From Mesorhizobium australicum WSM2073 (GTDB taxonomy: Bacteria > Pseudomonadota > Alphaproteobacteria > Rhizobiales > Rhizobiaceae): a stretch of DNA of 64,000 bases. Positions within the stretch are counted from its first letter, which is position 1. Each line of letters opens with the position of its first letter. Both the position numbers and the translations under genes were made by a program. Where the stretch lies: assembly GCF_000230995.2 (NCBI RefSeq), contig NC_019973.1, forward strand, positions 6,028,001 through 6,092,000. Direction: 5' to 3'. The notes below the pieces were generated by a model, which was not told the origin of the DNA, did not search any database, and worked only from the letters and a program-made list of their open reading frames with translations. Shown piece after piece: positions 9,255-21,400 of the stretch.

Positions 9255-9392
9255 GAATGAATTCCCCAACCCAAGACGGATCATGCGCTATTTGTCTTTT
9301 GTTGTCGAATCCAGAAGAGGTTTCGGTCTTCCGTGCAGGCACCTTGTCTCATTGCCGTGTCGTCTCAGCGATGTTGGCTCTGGGGAGGAATA

Positions 9393-9850
9393 CATGCGTG
9401 GCGCGCTCGTCTTTGGTTCCGTTCTTTCATGATCCTATCATCGGCTCCCGCCTTGGGCCTGGTGGGACGGCGGCCCCATGCAGATCGCCGCCGTGGCCTA
9501 CTCAAAGCTGAGCGCACAGGCGAAGGCCAAGGCCGATGCCCCGATCAAACTGAACCCCGACTATCAGAGCTGGGTTGCCGGCGTGCCGGACGACAAGAAG
9601 GCGCAGTATGCTTTCGTTCATGCGGCGGTTTGGGCTGATGACATCAAAGACCCTGCCCACGGCTACACCAAGGACGACGACACGCCAACGGGGCAGAACA
9701 TCGGCTATGCCGACAAGAACATGCATCGCTACTGGCACTTCAAGGACATCAGCTTTTCGACCGACGGGACGCAATTCTCCGACACGCGGTCTCGCAGATG
9801 AAACTCTTCGTCGCCGCGCTGCCGGCGTCAGCCGCTACCGACGACGTGCG
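9393..9850 (+). pseudogene. S1/P1-type nuclease, frameshifted and truncated
   Basis: The region 9478-9785 encodes a stretch typical of the S1/P1 zinc-nuclease N-terminus: IAAVAYSKLS, FVHAAVWADDIK and YWHFKDISF. The preceding signal peptide (MILSSAPAL from 9430) is in another frame, so a shift occurs near 9465 just before the expected mature Trp. A second shift near 9785 moves on to KLFVAALPASA, after which similarity stops. About two thirds of the enzyme, including most zinc ligands, is missing. It is the third broken or accessory secreted-nuclease gene within 2 kb. Confidence 0.72.
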
Positions 9851-9988
9851 CTCTCTTCTTTTGGTTTCAGCGCTTTAAGGGCGGCGTCCGTCAGCATCCC
9901 AATGGTCTCCTGAAAAAGACCGTACGGTACAATTTCAAGGCTCGGCAGCAGGAAATCCCTTTTTTTCAGTGCCTTAACGGGCAAAAAA

Positions 9989-10022
9989 GTACCGTCACGA
10001 GCCTCATTGGTTGTGACGGTAC
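9989..10022. repeat. perfect 10-bp inverted repeat, 14-base loop
   Basis: The arms GTACCGTCAC (9989-9998) and GTGACGGTAC (10013-10022) are perfect inverse complements, flanked by A-rich sequence on both sides. It lies between two gene relics, about 140 bases after the nuclease fragment. It could be an old terminator, a protein-binding site, or an end of a lost mobile element; nothing distinguishes these. Confidence 0.6.
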
Positions 10023-10654
10023 CCAGAAAAATTCGGGTGGGCAATATGTGGGAGGTCCGTCAAACGGTCCGTCAGAGCTGATCTCTGCGTACCGATTGTC
10101 GCTGATTGTCCATGATAGGATTTATTTTTTGTTATCAGAACGTCGCAGATCGGCGTGTTTTCGGCGGCGTTTGAGTGGGCCTGAATCATCCCCATGGAAT
10201 CGAACCAGCCCTCATCGCGAGCGCCCCACGAGCCGCCGCCAGGATCACGCACGTTCAGCCACGGAAACTGTTGCTTTAAAGCGCCGGGCTCGAGGAACAC
10301 GGTGTGGGCACCGAAGCTGCGCTGCAAGTCGACCCGTTCGCGCGCCGCTTGCACGCCTTCTGGCGAGCAGCAGTAAAGATATCCGTGTTCCTTGAAGCCG
10401 AGATCGGGCGCCGGCACAGGCGTAGAATGGCACCATTCGCTCCTGGAACCTCCGGATAATCTCGATGCCGAACTGGCTGACTTCACGTTGATCGGATTGG
10501 AATATTGCTGGCGGATCGCACTGGTGGAAAGCGCCGTCGAAGAGGATTCATAGCTGCTGTCCCGTTCGACGAGGAGGATCGAGGCGTCCTTGCCCAGTGC
10601 CTGGCTCAGCCAATACGCCGTCGACGAGCCGACTACCGCGTCACCAACGATCAC
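10004..10654 (-). pseudogene. FAD-dependent oxidoreductase (DAO family), N-terminal relic
   Basis: The frame starts with a Rossmann motif of the DAO type, degraded at one glycine (VGDAVVGSSTAYWL), followed by VERDSSYESSSTALS and IRQQYSNPIN as in sarcosine/glycine-oxidase-like proteins. Around 10490-10420 the matching sequence jumps to another frame (VSQFGIEIIRRFQE), then returns at LGFKEHGYLYC and continues to DEGWFDSMGMIQAH (about 10170). Beyond that similarity ends and the catalytic and C-terminal part is missing. The result is a truncated, internally frameshifted fragment of a roughly 400-residue enzyme. The specific substrate cannot be inferred. Confidence 0.7.
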
Positions 10655-11483
10655 GATATCATAGGCATTGCGCGAAAGGAGCTGTGTAAGGAGGGATTGC
10701 CATCACTGCTCTCCGTTTTCGAGGTTGAAGACGGCAATCAGACCGTCCGGGCTCGCGCCAGCAGGCCGACATCAGGATCCATCCGAAGAAGGCGCTCGAA
10801 GGCGCGTGACGCTCTGTCGGTGGCCATGCGTGTCCAGCGTTCGACTTCCTAGCAGCAGTCTGGCCGTCTACTTATCTGGGGTGGCGGTGGATCACCCTGC
10901 CCTGGATCAGTTCGCGACCCGCCTTGCCCGTCTACCGTTCGACGCTTAAGCAGGGACGGTACTTTCTTCCACAGATAGCCAGTGACATGACAGTGGCTCA
11001 GGAAGAGAAATTCAAGGCCGCTCAGCTCCCGTCATTCGCTTCGAGTATGGAGAGCAGGTCGTGCGTCACGCCAATGGCACGATTTACGGGGTTGCCGCCC
11101 AAGAACCGTATCCGTCCTGTGGCGGAAGCTTTGGAACAAGGGAAGTTGGGATCAACACCGAGCGAATGTCTTCAAAGCAACTCCGTTGGTGGTTCGAAGC
11201 AGGCGGTGTCGGGCGCGAGGGTGTCCGCCATGCGTCGAGGTGATCTTCAAATGAACCCTCTGCACCGGTCGAGGCGCCCTTCGGGAGTTCCAGGCGGCAT
11301 TTCTGTTCAATAGCTGAGCTAAGTCTGCGGGCGTTGGAAGCTGTTAAACCTAGATCACCGGAGGCATGCTCCGCGCCATCCTGCTTGATCGCGCCATGAT
11401 CACGCAGAGGGACTTCCCATTCTATGCTTCGATCGGGAGGAGGATTGAACCTGAATGGATATCCGGCCGACCTTCGCGCTAGT
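10655..11483. other. gene-poor stretch, no supported gene
   Basis: Several short open frames occur on both strands, the longest at 10924-11313 (+) and 11084-11596 (-). None has a recognisable motif together with a convincing ribosome-binding site. It reads like eroded island DNA. Confidence 0.5.
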
Positions 11484-11729
11484 CTAATCGCCGCGTAGAA
11501 TCTTCGCCTCGAGCGCGGCCGCAACGAATGCCCGCCTTGCAGTTGGCGGATGAGCCTCACCACGCAACACGTGCAGACAGGCATCCATCGCTGCATTCCG
11601 CTTCTTGGTCTGAGAACGAAGATCCCGCATCAAAATAGTTGCCGCGTCATTCACCTCAAGCACGATGCGTTCAGAGCTGTTACGGTTGACCTGAACGACG
11701 ACTGGTCTCTCAAACCTGCTTAAGCCCAT
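11484..11729 (-). CDS. DUF982 domain small protein
   Basis: This is an 81-residue protein starting at the ATG at 11729, preceded by a G-rich site (GGAGGGGAG) about seven bases upstream; the longer GTG start at 11747 lacks one. It opens with FERPVVVQV and ends with PTARRAFVAAALEAKIL, the pattern of DUF982 proteins that are abundant in rhizobia. It is small and soluble with no known function. It appears intact in a region otherwise full of broken genes. Confidence 0.65.
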   Translation of the reverse strand: MGLSRFERPVVVQVNRNSSERIVLEVNDAATILMRDLRSQTKKRNAAMDACLHVLRGEAHPPTARRAFVAAALEAKILRGD

Positions 11730-11747
11730 CGCCACGCTCCCCTCCAC

Positions 11748-12966
11748 CCGGCGACGACAGGCCGCACTGTTTTCCTCAACCGAAATCCGCCTGAATCACC
11801 GCAGCTAATTTTCGGTCCCAGGCGACCCGCTGCCTGGCCGTAAAGTCTCGAGAATGGTCGGTTCACGCTGAATAAAGTAGAGTGGGATAAGCAAGCCGAA
11901 TGCAGCGACACTAGAAACAGGTATATGGTCATATAGCCCCCCGGCCATTTTCATAAACCATACAGCCATGCAAGTTCGCTAAAAGCAAGCGACCCCGGCG
12001 CGCGCACCTGCGTATACACGGCAATGTCATGTCGCCTCGTTCACAGCCGGGCGCGGCATGCTAGCCAGTGCCTACAGCACTCGTGATCTCGGACCGTGCC
12101 CATGCGTCGCGGACGCCCGATAACCACGGAAGTGCGGTGCGGCGACATTGAGGCCGAGCCTGCACAACATTCTCGCGGCAGCGCGAATGTAGATTGGCCG
12201 GGTGAATTCGCCAAAGTACCTCATGCTCCGTCATCAGCGGAAACTGAGCTCGAACAAAGGCAAGTCCGAACGGCCGCCCATCCTGCAGGATGTGGTGACG
12301 GCCAGTCGCCACAACATGATCATCGATGAGTTGGGATTCGGCGCTATCCGCGCGACATTGGACCAGACGGCCCCGGGCTGACATCACTCGATCCGCAAAC
12401 GTGTCCCCGCACAGAATAAATCCGCCAGCCGCCACTAGGGCATTTCTATCGGACACGCTGAGTGTTGCTGACGTCCCGCCGACGCAACTTTCCGAGCAAT
12501 CGTAGATCCGAGCGATCGGCGACGACAACATAAATCCTCCGCCCCCCAACGCGGCCGACCGGACGCGCTGCGGCATTGGGGAGTGGTTACATCTAGCGGC
12601 ATCCCCGAGCGCGAGGTGTCGTTCTCAGTGAACAGTTACGATTTGAAAGCGCGCCGGCTCTAAATGCCGGAGTTCGTGCGATTATCACGAAGCTCAAGGG
12701 AATCGGCGCGCTAGGACGACAGGTAACGGGAAAGAGCTGGGACTTCAGAATGTCGGTTTCGTACAAAGCTGAGTTTGGTACGTTTCCCACTCTGACATAC
12801 TTCTCGCGTCTTTTGTAATCACGCGGCGGGGGCTCGCCGTGCATCGATTCGCATTCCGCTGTCATTGTCGTACCAAGGCGCGTAGTGTCACAAGATCGTC
12901 TGCACGTTTTTACGGGCGCGGACGGCAAGGAGATTGGAATGCTCTTGCCCCAAGTGGGATTGAGCC
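11748..12966. other. gene-poor stretch upstream of the Crp/Fnr gene
   Basis: No gene is supported. The longest frame (12061-12576, minus) has no motif I recognise and no clear start signal. The 3' part is the likely promoter region of the Crp/Fnr gene, but I could not assign -35/-10 elements with confidence. Confidence 0.45.
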
Positions 12967-13689
12967 ATGACCAATCCAGTGAATGCTTCCTACAAAAACG
13001 AATTGCTGCGACGGCTTAACGCGGACGACCTCGCGCGTTTGGAGCCGCATTTTGAGCGATGTGCCCTTGATCTGAGAATGCCGTTGGAGACTGCCGGTTC
13101 AAGGATAGAGGCGATTTACTTCCTCGAGGAAGGCATCGGCTCTGTTGTCGCGATGACTTCGGACGGCAAGGATGCCGAAGTTGGCCTCATTGGCTTAGAG
13201 GGAATGACTAGTTCCGCGCTGGTGATGGGTGCCGACTATGCCGCGCACGATTGTTACGTGCAATTCGCAGGCAATGCAGTGCGAATCGGAGTTGAGCCAT
13301 TCAAGACGATTCTGGTGGACAGCCCGACGTTGCGTCTCTTCCTCTTGCGCTATGTCCACTATCTTCACATTCAGGCGAGCTATACGGCCCTTATGAACGC
13401 ACGGGCGAGTCTTGAAGAGCGCCTGGCGCGGTGGCTGCTGATGTGTGACGACCGAATTCACGACAAACGCATTACGATCACACACGAGTTCTTGTCTGTT
13501 ATGCTCGGCGTAAGGCGGCCGGGGGTCACCGTTGGGCTCCAAGTGCTCGAGGGCCGTGGCCTCATCCGTTCGCGACGAGGTGAAATCGTCATTCGAGACC
13601 GCCATGGCCTCGTTGCCCAAGCAGCTGGCACATATGGGCAACCGGAAGGCGAATATGTTCGGCTGATTGGGGAAATCGCCCGACGGTGA
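12967..13689 (+). CDS. Crp/Fnr-family transcriptional regulator
   Basis: This is a 240-residue protein. Residues about 15-130 form a cyclic-nucleotide-binding-like beta-barrel (YFLEEGIGSVV, EVGLIGLEGM). Residues 150-230 form a Crp-type winged helix (EERLARWLLMCDDR, EFLSVMLGVRRPGVT, LEGRGLIRSRRGEIVI). FNR-type iron-sulphur cysteines are absent (only two scattered cysteines, C36 and C94, lie before the DNA-binding domain), so it is not an oxygen-sensing FNR/FixK-type cluster protein by sequence. It has the GLIGLEGM and RRPGV pattern of a rhizobial subgroup of unknown ligand. It stands alone between relics and may be an orphan island regulator. Confidence 0.85.
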   Translation: MTNPVNASYKNELLRRLNADDLARLEPHFERCALDLRMPLETAGSRIEAIYFLEEGIGSVVAMTSDGKDAEVGLIGLEGMTSSALVMGADYAAHDCYVQFAGNAVRIGVEPFKTILVDSPTLRLFLLRYVHYLHIQASYTALMNARASLEERLARWLLMCDDRIHDKRITITHEFLSVMLGVRRPGVTVGLQVLEGRGLIRSRRGEIVIRDRHGLVAQAAGTYGQPEGEYVRLIGEIARR

Positions 13690-13943
13690 CCATGGGGTCT
13701 GTCGGGGTCCGCAAGCTCGGTCCTCGCTAGCAGCTAAGCAGAATCTTGCTTCGAGTGCGGTCAGATGGTGTAAGGGATTCCTGGCTTGGACGAGCGTGCG
13801 ACGGTTTTGCTTTCCCAAGAATGGCTTGCCATAAAGGAGAGCAGCCCTCCATCATGCACGGATTCCCAGTTCCGTTTTTTGCAAGCGCAGGTTGCGATTG
13901 GCAGCACGAATCGGGACGCCGACCACTAGGAGAAGGAGAAACC

Positions 13944-14387
13944 ATGCCTTCGTATCTACTCGACGGGCCAACTCATTGGACGCAGAGACGGTCGCCCGTT
14001 TCATTCACGCGCTACTCGATGAACTCTCTGGCGGGAAAGCGCCCACGCCCGACTTCGTCGGCGACAGTGCTTGCCAACGCTGGCGCGGTCGCTGTAATCG
14101 CAAGTGAAGGTGGCGAGCCGGCCGGCATAATCGTACTGAATGAGTGCACAGCGATCTATGCAGGAGGCAAGTTCGGCCAGATCTCGGAGCTGTATGTTCG
14201 ACCCGAGATGCGCTCCAAAGGGATTGCCCCTTGTCTGCTCGAGGTCGCCTTGCAGGAAGGCCGCGCTCGTGGTTGGAAGCGACTTGAGGTTGGAGCACCC
14301 GCGCAACCAAAATGTAAACGCACGCTCGATTTCTACTTACGGGACGGGTTCGAGGAAGTCGGCCCTCGGCTCCGCCGGACTATTTAG
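13944..14387 (+). pseudogene. GNAT-family N-acetyltransferase, frameshifted
   Basis: An AGGAGAAGGAG site precedes the ATG at 13944, but after a few codons the expected GNAT N-terminus (LDAETVARFIHALLDEL) is in the +1-shifted frame. From about 14080 the original frame resumes with ANAGAVAVIASEGGEPAGI and the acetyl-CoA loop region ISELYVRPEMRSKGIAPCLLE, and it runs to EVGPRLRRTI. At least two compensating indels are needed. The C-terminal acetyl-CoA-binding part is intact, so it is a recent loss or a heavily altered protein. Confidence 0.75.
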
Positions 14388-15170
14388 AAAATCTGTCCCA
14401 ACCTACGCCAAACTACACAGGTGTAATGCAGGGTCACTTCGCCAGAAACGGTCGCGTGGGCGAGTTCGAAGCCGGCATGTGGCAGATCAAGTTCGGCTGC
14501 GCATCTTCACCCTTGGACGAGGCGCGCTGCCTCGCGTACCGATATCACTCGCGAGCCACTCCCAGAACTGTTCCTGGCGCCCCTGATTGGTTGGAGTTGA
14601 GAAAGGTCAGCCACCGTCTGGTCTGGCCGACGGAGCCGATCCTACCGGGGCGGCTCTAGTGTGAATCGACCGCGCCATGTCCATTCTGAGGGCGTCGGGT
14701 GCCGCGGCAGATTGAGCGCACCTGATGAGCTTGGCAGCGACAAACCGCTTGCCGACTACCAGCACTGCGAGTGGGTTTGTTCCCGAATGGACTTCCTCGC
14801 GAAGCGCACCTGTGCGCAGGTGCGGTGATGCGGCGACAGCCGTGGTGGGCTGGCCGACCAATTGTAAGTTAAGCGGCAGCAACCCCTGCGTCCTGGTTTT
14901 GAGCAAACCACAAGCGAGATACCCCTTCAATCCGAATGCCTCCTCGCCCAAGCAGTTCGCAAGTCTCGCTGCCTGATCAGCCCCCGCGCAGCATGCAGGC
15001 GTTGCAACGGATTCTTCAAAGAAATTCACAGGCTCTTAGCCCTCCAAAGCCGCTGGGGATGGTAGGCGAACATAAATTGTCAAAACTTGTCGCACTGCTG
15101 AGAATGCCAAATGACGAAGTCAGCAGGAGTGTTCAACTGTTTCAATCGGCGGATGGGCAGATCACAATGG
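14388..15170. other. gene-poor stretch between GNAT and yggS relics
   Basis: Short frames exist (14426-14659 plus, 14607-15029 minus) but none shows a family motif with a credible start. I see no repeats, tRNA or mobile element. Confidence 0.45.
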
Positions 15171-15480
15171 GCACGAACAATCCGCCGCTTTCGCCCGAGG
15201 ACGTCGAACGCTTCGGGCCTAATCCCCTTACCCGCTTCCGCACCAATCTGGCGTCGGTTGAAGAGCGCATCACGCTTGCTTGCGCACGGGCCGGGCGCGA
15301 CCGAGCCTCCGTGCGTTTGCTGCCAGTCACCAAGACGGTGCCGGCCCAGATCCTGCGATATGCCTTCGAGGTCGGCATCAGCACCTTCGGCGAAAACAAA
15401 ATCCAGGAGGCAATGTCAAAGTGCGAGGCGCTTCACGATCTCGCCATCGACTGGAGCATCGTATGTACCGAGGCGGTTGT
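15171..15480 (+). pseudogene. yggS: YggS/PLPBP-family PLP-binding protein, C-terminally truncated
   Basis: The frame reads [12 protein letters not shown], then [22 protein letters not shown] (split here from a longer run), and FGENKIQEA, the start of the YggS/PROSC family including the PLP lysine in PVTK. After DWSIV, where the family continues with GHLQ, the sequence departs ([10 protein letters not shown]) and similarity ends. Only about the first 90 of about 220 residues remain. It lies directly upstream of the groESL promoter, so an insertion or recombination may have joined the groESL segment to it. Confidence 0.7.
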
Positions 15481-15679
15481 CGCGGCTGTCGAGATCGGCG
15501 GCCGCCAGTTGGCCGTCGCCTGCTTCTGCACCGGCTCGGCTGATGTTGCGGCGCCTATTCAGGCGCGCTTGTTTCCCTTGAGGAATCTCCGGCCGGCTGC
15601 TGCCAGCTTCGCTCACGTGCCGTGGTCCCTTGCCTGAGAGCTTGATGAACTTTTGCTCGTTCGCCTGCCCTATTTCGTC

Positions 15680-15708
15680 TTGACTATCTCCGGCTTACCC
15701 CTTAATCC
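15680..15708 (+). promoter_or_regulatory. candidate sigma-70-type promoter of groESL
   Basis: TTGACT at 15680-15685 is a good -35. A weak -10 (TAATCC or TTAATC) follows at about 15702-15708 with 16-17 base spacing. It sits just upstream of CIRCE, as expected for an HrcA-repressed chaperonin operon. Confidence 0.45.
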
Positions 15709-15716
15709 TCCCGTTG

Positions 15717-15743
15717 TTAGCACTCACTCGTGATGAGTGCTAA
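15717..15743. promoter_or_regulatory. CIRCE element (HrcA operator)
   Basis: This is an exact TTAGCACTC, nine-base spacer, GAGTGCTAA palindrome. CIRCE is bound by the HrcA repressor and mediates heat-shock control of groESL. It starts 112 bases before the groES ATG, within the expected leader. Confidence 0.97.
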
Positions 15744-15828
15744 CAACGAGTCCGGCAAAGCCGGGCTTTGCAGTTTGTCCGGCGTGGGCCGGACGGTGTT
15801 TCTCACCGCTCTCACCGAGGAAGAAAAA

Positions 15829-16125
15829 ATGGCAAAGTCGAAGTTCCGCCCGCTTCATGACCGCGTGGTCGTTCGCCGGGTCGAATCCGAATCCAAAACC
15901 GCGGGCGGGATCATCATCCCGGACACGGCAAAGGAAAAGCCGCAGGAAGGCGAGATCATTGCCGTCGGTTCCGGCGCCCGCGACGAAGCCGGCAAGCTGG
16001 TCCCGCTGGACGTCAAGGCTGGCGACCGCATCCTGTTCGGCAAGTGGTCGGGCACCGAAGTCAAGCTCAATGGCGAAGACCTTCTGATCATGAAGGAATC
16101 CGACGTGATGGGCATCATCGGCTGA
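15829..16125 (+). CDS. groES: co-chaperonin GroES
   Basis: This is a 98-residue protein. The ATG at 15829 follows GAGGAAG and gives the canonical [13 protein letters not shown]; an upstream in-frame ATG at 15730 overlaps CIRCE and is rejected. The mobile loop and roof motifs are present ([42 protein letters not shown]). It caps the GroEL ring in ATP-dependent protein folding. It is the first gene of a two-gene operon under CIRCE, 62 bases before groEL. Rhizobia carry several groESL copies; this one lies among relics near a type III effector gene, so it may be a symbiosis-island paralogue. Confidence 0.97.
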   Translation: MAKSKFRPLHDRVVVRRVESESKTAGGIIIPDTAKEKPQEGEIIAVGSGARDEAGKLVPLDVKAGDRILFGKWSGTEVKLNGEDLLIMKESDVMGIIG

Positions 16126-16163
16126 CACGCCGTCGCCTTTCATCACATCCAATCTGAATTTAG

Positions 16164-17855
<1,692 letters not shown>

Positions 17856-17878
17856 TCCACGCTACCTGCGCAATACGG

Positions 17879-17909
17879 AAAGGGCGGCAGCGATGCCGCC
17901 CTTTTTTTG
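17879..17909 (+). terminator. intrinsic terminator of groESL
   Basis: Stem AAAGGGCGGCA / TGCCGCCCTTT with a GCGA loop is followed by a run of T, beginning 24 bases after the groEL stop codon. Confidence 0.9.
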
Positions 17910-18041
17910 CACAACTTCGCGGAACCACAGCTACATCGTCGTACTGGCCGCTTTATACCGCCTATTACCTCATGTCCATTTCCAGCACCCATCTCGTCCT
18001 TTGACGCTCTTCTTGATGCAGTCAGCAACAGCTGGTACCGG

Positions 18042-18265
18042 TCACAACTCTTTCGCGTGCTCCTTTACTGCAAATTCAAGTGATTGGGGCAGAGGGACCC
18101 CCGCTGAGAATAGGAAGCCCTGAGCGGTTCTGCAGCCAAGCTTGTGCAGAATTTGTCGGCTGCCTCTGTCTCCACGCCCTCGGCCATGACCTCGATCCCA
18201 AGCACAAGCAGCCGGTCGTCTCGAGACCTTGCCAGACCGCGAACGAAGCCTGCTCGCCGCATCAC
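18042..18265 (-). pseudogene. EAL-domain (c-di-GMP phosphodiesterase) C-terminal remnant
   Basis: Two overlapping minus-strand frames join to give VLGIEVMAEGVETEAA then LGCRTAQGFLFSAGVPLP, the last 60 residues of an EAL domain (the AEGVET and AQGFLFS motifs). A frameshift lies near 18150, and everything upstream, including the EAL signature and metal site, is missing. It is inert by this reading. Flanking bases 17910-18041 and 18266-18449 contain nothing else recognisable. Confidence 0.7.
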
Positions 18266-18449
18266 TGCTGTGAAGGGCGGGCCATTGGACGGTCAGCGAA
18301 TCCTCCTGTGTCATCTAGGACCGGATCGACTCGGCCAGAGGCTTCTGACGACTTTATGCATGCGATTCCCACTTTTGTTAGCATTCGGCGCGAACCCGCC
18401 CCCTGCACCAAACCTGCGAAAGGACCTGATTCTCGCCTAAAGCTTGTTG

Positions 18450-21400
18450 TCATCGACTTGAGCGTTCTCTGCTTCTCATGGAAGATGCTAAATCCGCTCG
18501 TGCGTTATTGCCGGCCAGCAAAGGCTGCGGCTCGGCGGTGAGGGTGTCGGGAGGCGGCAGTTCACCTTGAGTCATTGGTGCCGCCGGCGCCTGGATGGTT
18601 TCCACGACGCCGCCCCCGCAATCATAGCGGTTGGGACGATCATCGTGCATGCGCTGCGCTGTTGGGGGCATGCTGATGGCGGTGCCGGAAGCACCGGAGA
18701 CATGTGACATCTCGGTAGCGGGCGTCAGGGCGGCTTCTCTCTCCCTGCTGCACAGAAAATCGTGGAGCGCCTCCACGCAAATGCCGGCGTTCTTCTTGTC
18801 TTTTCTAAAGGTCGGGACCACCTTGATATCGGCCTGTTGGTAGTCTGGCCCGCGCTTTTCTAACATGTTTTCGAGCTGCTGCTTTATGTCGGGGCCTTGC
18901 AGCAGCGGCCGGCCGGTGTCGCCCGTGGAGCGCTGCTGCAGGTGGAGGCGCCTGCCTATCTCATCCAGATCGGTGTTGAGCCAGATTGACACCGCCTTCT
19001 CGCGGATCAGGTCTCGATTGGGCTGCTTGACAAAGCCGCCGCCGCCGGTTGCGATGACCATGGGGCCTTTCTTCAGCTGCTCGGCGAGCTCTCTAGTCTC
19101 CAGCTCCCTGAAGTAAGGCTCGCCACTGCGCTCGAATATATCCTTAATATCGCCGTGCCCTTTGATGATAAGCTTATCGATGTCGACAAACTCCACCCCC
19201 AGCTCCCTGGCAAGGCGGGGGCCGATGCTCGACTTGCCGCTCGCCGGCATGCCGACGAGCACGACCGGCCTCGTACCGAGGGCCGCGAGGATCTTGCCGG
19301 CATGCGGCGAGAGAATGACCGCACTCTGTTGTCTTGCGACGATGGGCGACCTGGAGGTCCCTGCCGCCCTCGACCTGCTTTCTCCTGACGAGCCCCAGTG
19401 TAATATGTCCCAGGCACCACGGGGAATGGGGACCAGCTCGCATTCGCTCTGCGCGCGCTGCGCGAGCTCGGCCCGGTAACTGGCCGGCGTATGGAACTCG
19501 ACCTCGAAGCGATAGTTCTGTGCGGTTGTGAACGCCGTGTGAACGCCGCGTAACCCCTGCGTGTCCATCCTGATGAACCAGTTGGTGGTCTCGACCTCGT
19601 TGCAGTCACGCTCCTCGAAGGCCAGTGCCGCCTTCCTGAAGGCGCGCGTAAAAGCCTCGTCCGGGATCTCAAAGACATGGCGCACTGCACTGGTGACCAG
19701 TTGGGCCTCCGGCGCCGCGCTCACGCCCTGGCCGGTCAACTCGTTGGCTGTCCAGATCTGCCCACGCGACCGTTGATCAAGATGCGGCACCTTCACCTCG
19801 ATGCCGTCCTGCCGCAAAAGCTCGGCAACCGCATGCACAGTTTCGGTAATCGCGCTTTCTTGCGCTTCGGCGAGGGCGGCTTCGAGCCTGGCGCGCTCCA
19901 GGGCCTGTTCGCTGTTCAGCGCTATCCTGCTGGCGGGGTCGTCGTAGGCCGGAATTGCTAAGGCGCTGGGCAGTATTCGGTTTTCGACGGCGAGTCTGAT
20001 CGAGGCCTCCATGACCGAGGCCGCCAGCGTGGGGTTGTCCTTCAGATCCGCCAGGCTGCCATCGACGTCGAACCGGCCCTGGTGGAGCTTTGCCGCCTGC
20101 GACTTGACATAGGGCGCCGACTTGAAGCCCGGCCTCTGCTCTATGAGCCGCTGCAATTCGGTGGTTTTTTGCATGAACACTCGCGCACCGGTTTCGGACT
20201 TGTAGGCGTCCGTGCCGACCTTGATGCCGACGCTCAACAGATTGATCGCGCTTTCATGCAGATCGACCGGGTTGTAGCCGTCGGGCCGCGGATCAATGCG
20301 CGCCTGATAGCGGTTGAGCAGGAAGTCGATGCGTTTCCTGGCATCAGCGGTTGCCGGATAGGATTCGCTGAGTTTCGGGAAGAGCGCGGCGGCCTCGGCG
20401 CTGACGGCAGGCTTCGCGCCGGTTGAGGCCACGGATCGCGCAAACTTCTGCTTGACGTCCGAATGCTCATGAGCCGGCTCGCTATTGAGCTGCAGGTTCC
20501 AGTCCTGGAGCTCGGCCACTAGCAACGCGGCCAGTTCGCAGGCCACCGGATGCCGGGCGGCCTTGCTGTCTTCCCCCGCCCTGGCGATCAGCTCATGGAG
20601 GGTCTGGCCATTCGGCCGATCTTCCTGCAACAATGCACGGATGTCGGCCTTGAGCTCTTGATGAATGCCCTCGTAGGTGCCGAAGATGGCACGCTCAGCA
20701 AACCAGCGTTGCGCCTCCAGCGGCTGCGCCAGCACGTTGCGCTGCAGGCAGCTGTAGGTCTCCAGCACCAGCCCGGTGGCCGACAGGATCTGCTTGGACC
20801 GGCTGAACTGGTAGCCGCCTTTCTCAATGGCCGGCGTGTGCGACTTCGGCGGCTTCATCGAGGCGATGCCGCGCGCCTGCAGCTGCGCGTCGAACTGGCG
20901 CACATGCTCGTAAAGGCGAGGCTGGTCGCCGATGATGATGACGGCGTCGCCATCAAAATCGCCGTCGAGCATTTTTTGTTGGGCGGTCGGAACCGCAACC
21001 AAAGAGCCGGGCGCGAACACCTCCGTCGCCTGCAGGATGCCGACGCACTCGAGCGCGGTGTCGGTCTTGACCCGGTCCTTTTCCTCCAGCCAGCGCGAAT
21101 GGCACTTTACGTCCTCGGCAGACATCACAATCCCGCGGTCGGCGAAGTCCGCCGGCCACATTTCGTCGGGCACAACGATCAAGACGCCTTTGGCAAAGAA
21201 GGTCGGATCGTCGGCGGCAAGCCTAGCCCCCGACCTGTGCGCGACGTTGAAGCTGTATTGGAAGGCCACGCACCGATCCAGGAACGCCGCGGTGCGGTCG
21301 CCATCGCGCGCCGACCTGACCCGCTCGGCGGCGAACGGGCGCAGGTTGGGCTTGTCATAGGGGGAGCGTCCGACAAGTACGCCAGCGTCACGGGTCAAGG

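Noticed and set aside
12061..12576. 171-residue minus-strand open frame
   Set aside because: No recognisable motif, no convincing start, and it lies in eroded DNA.
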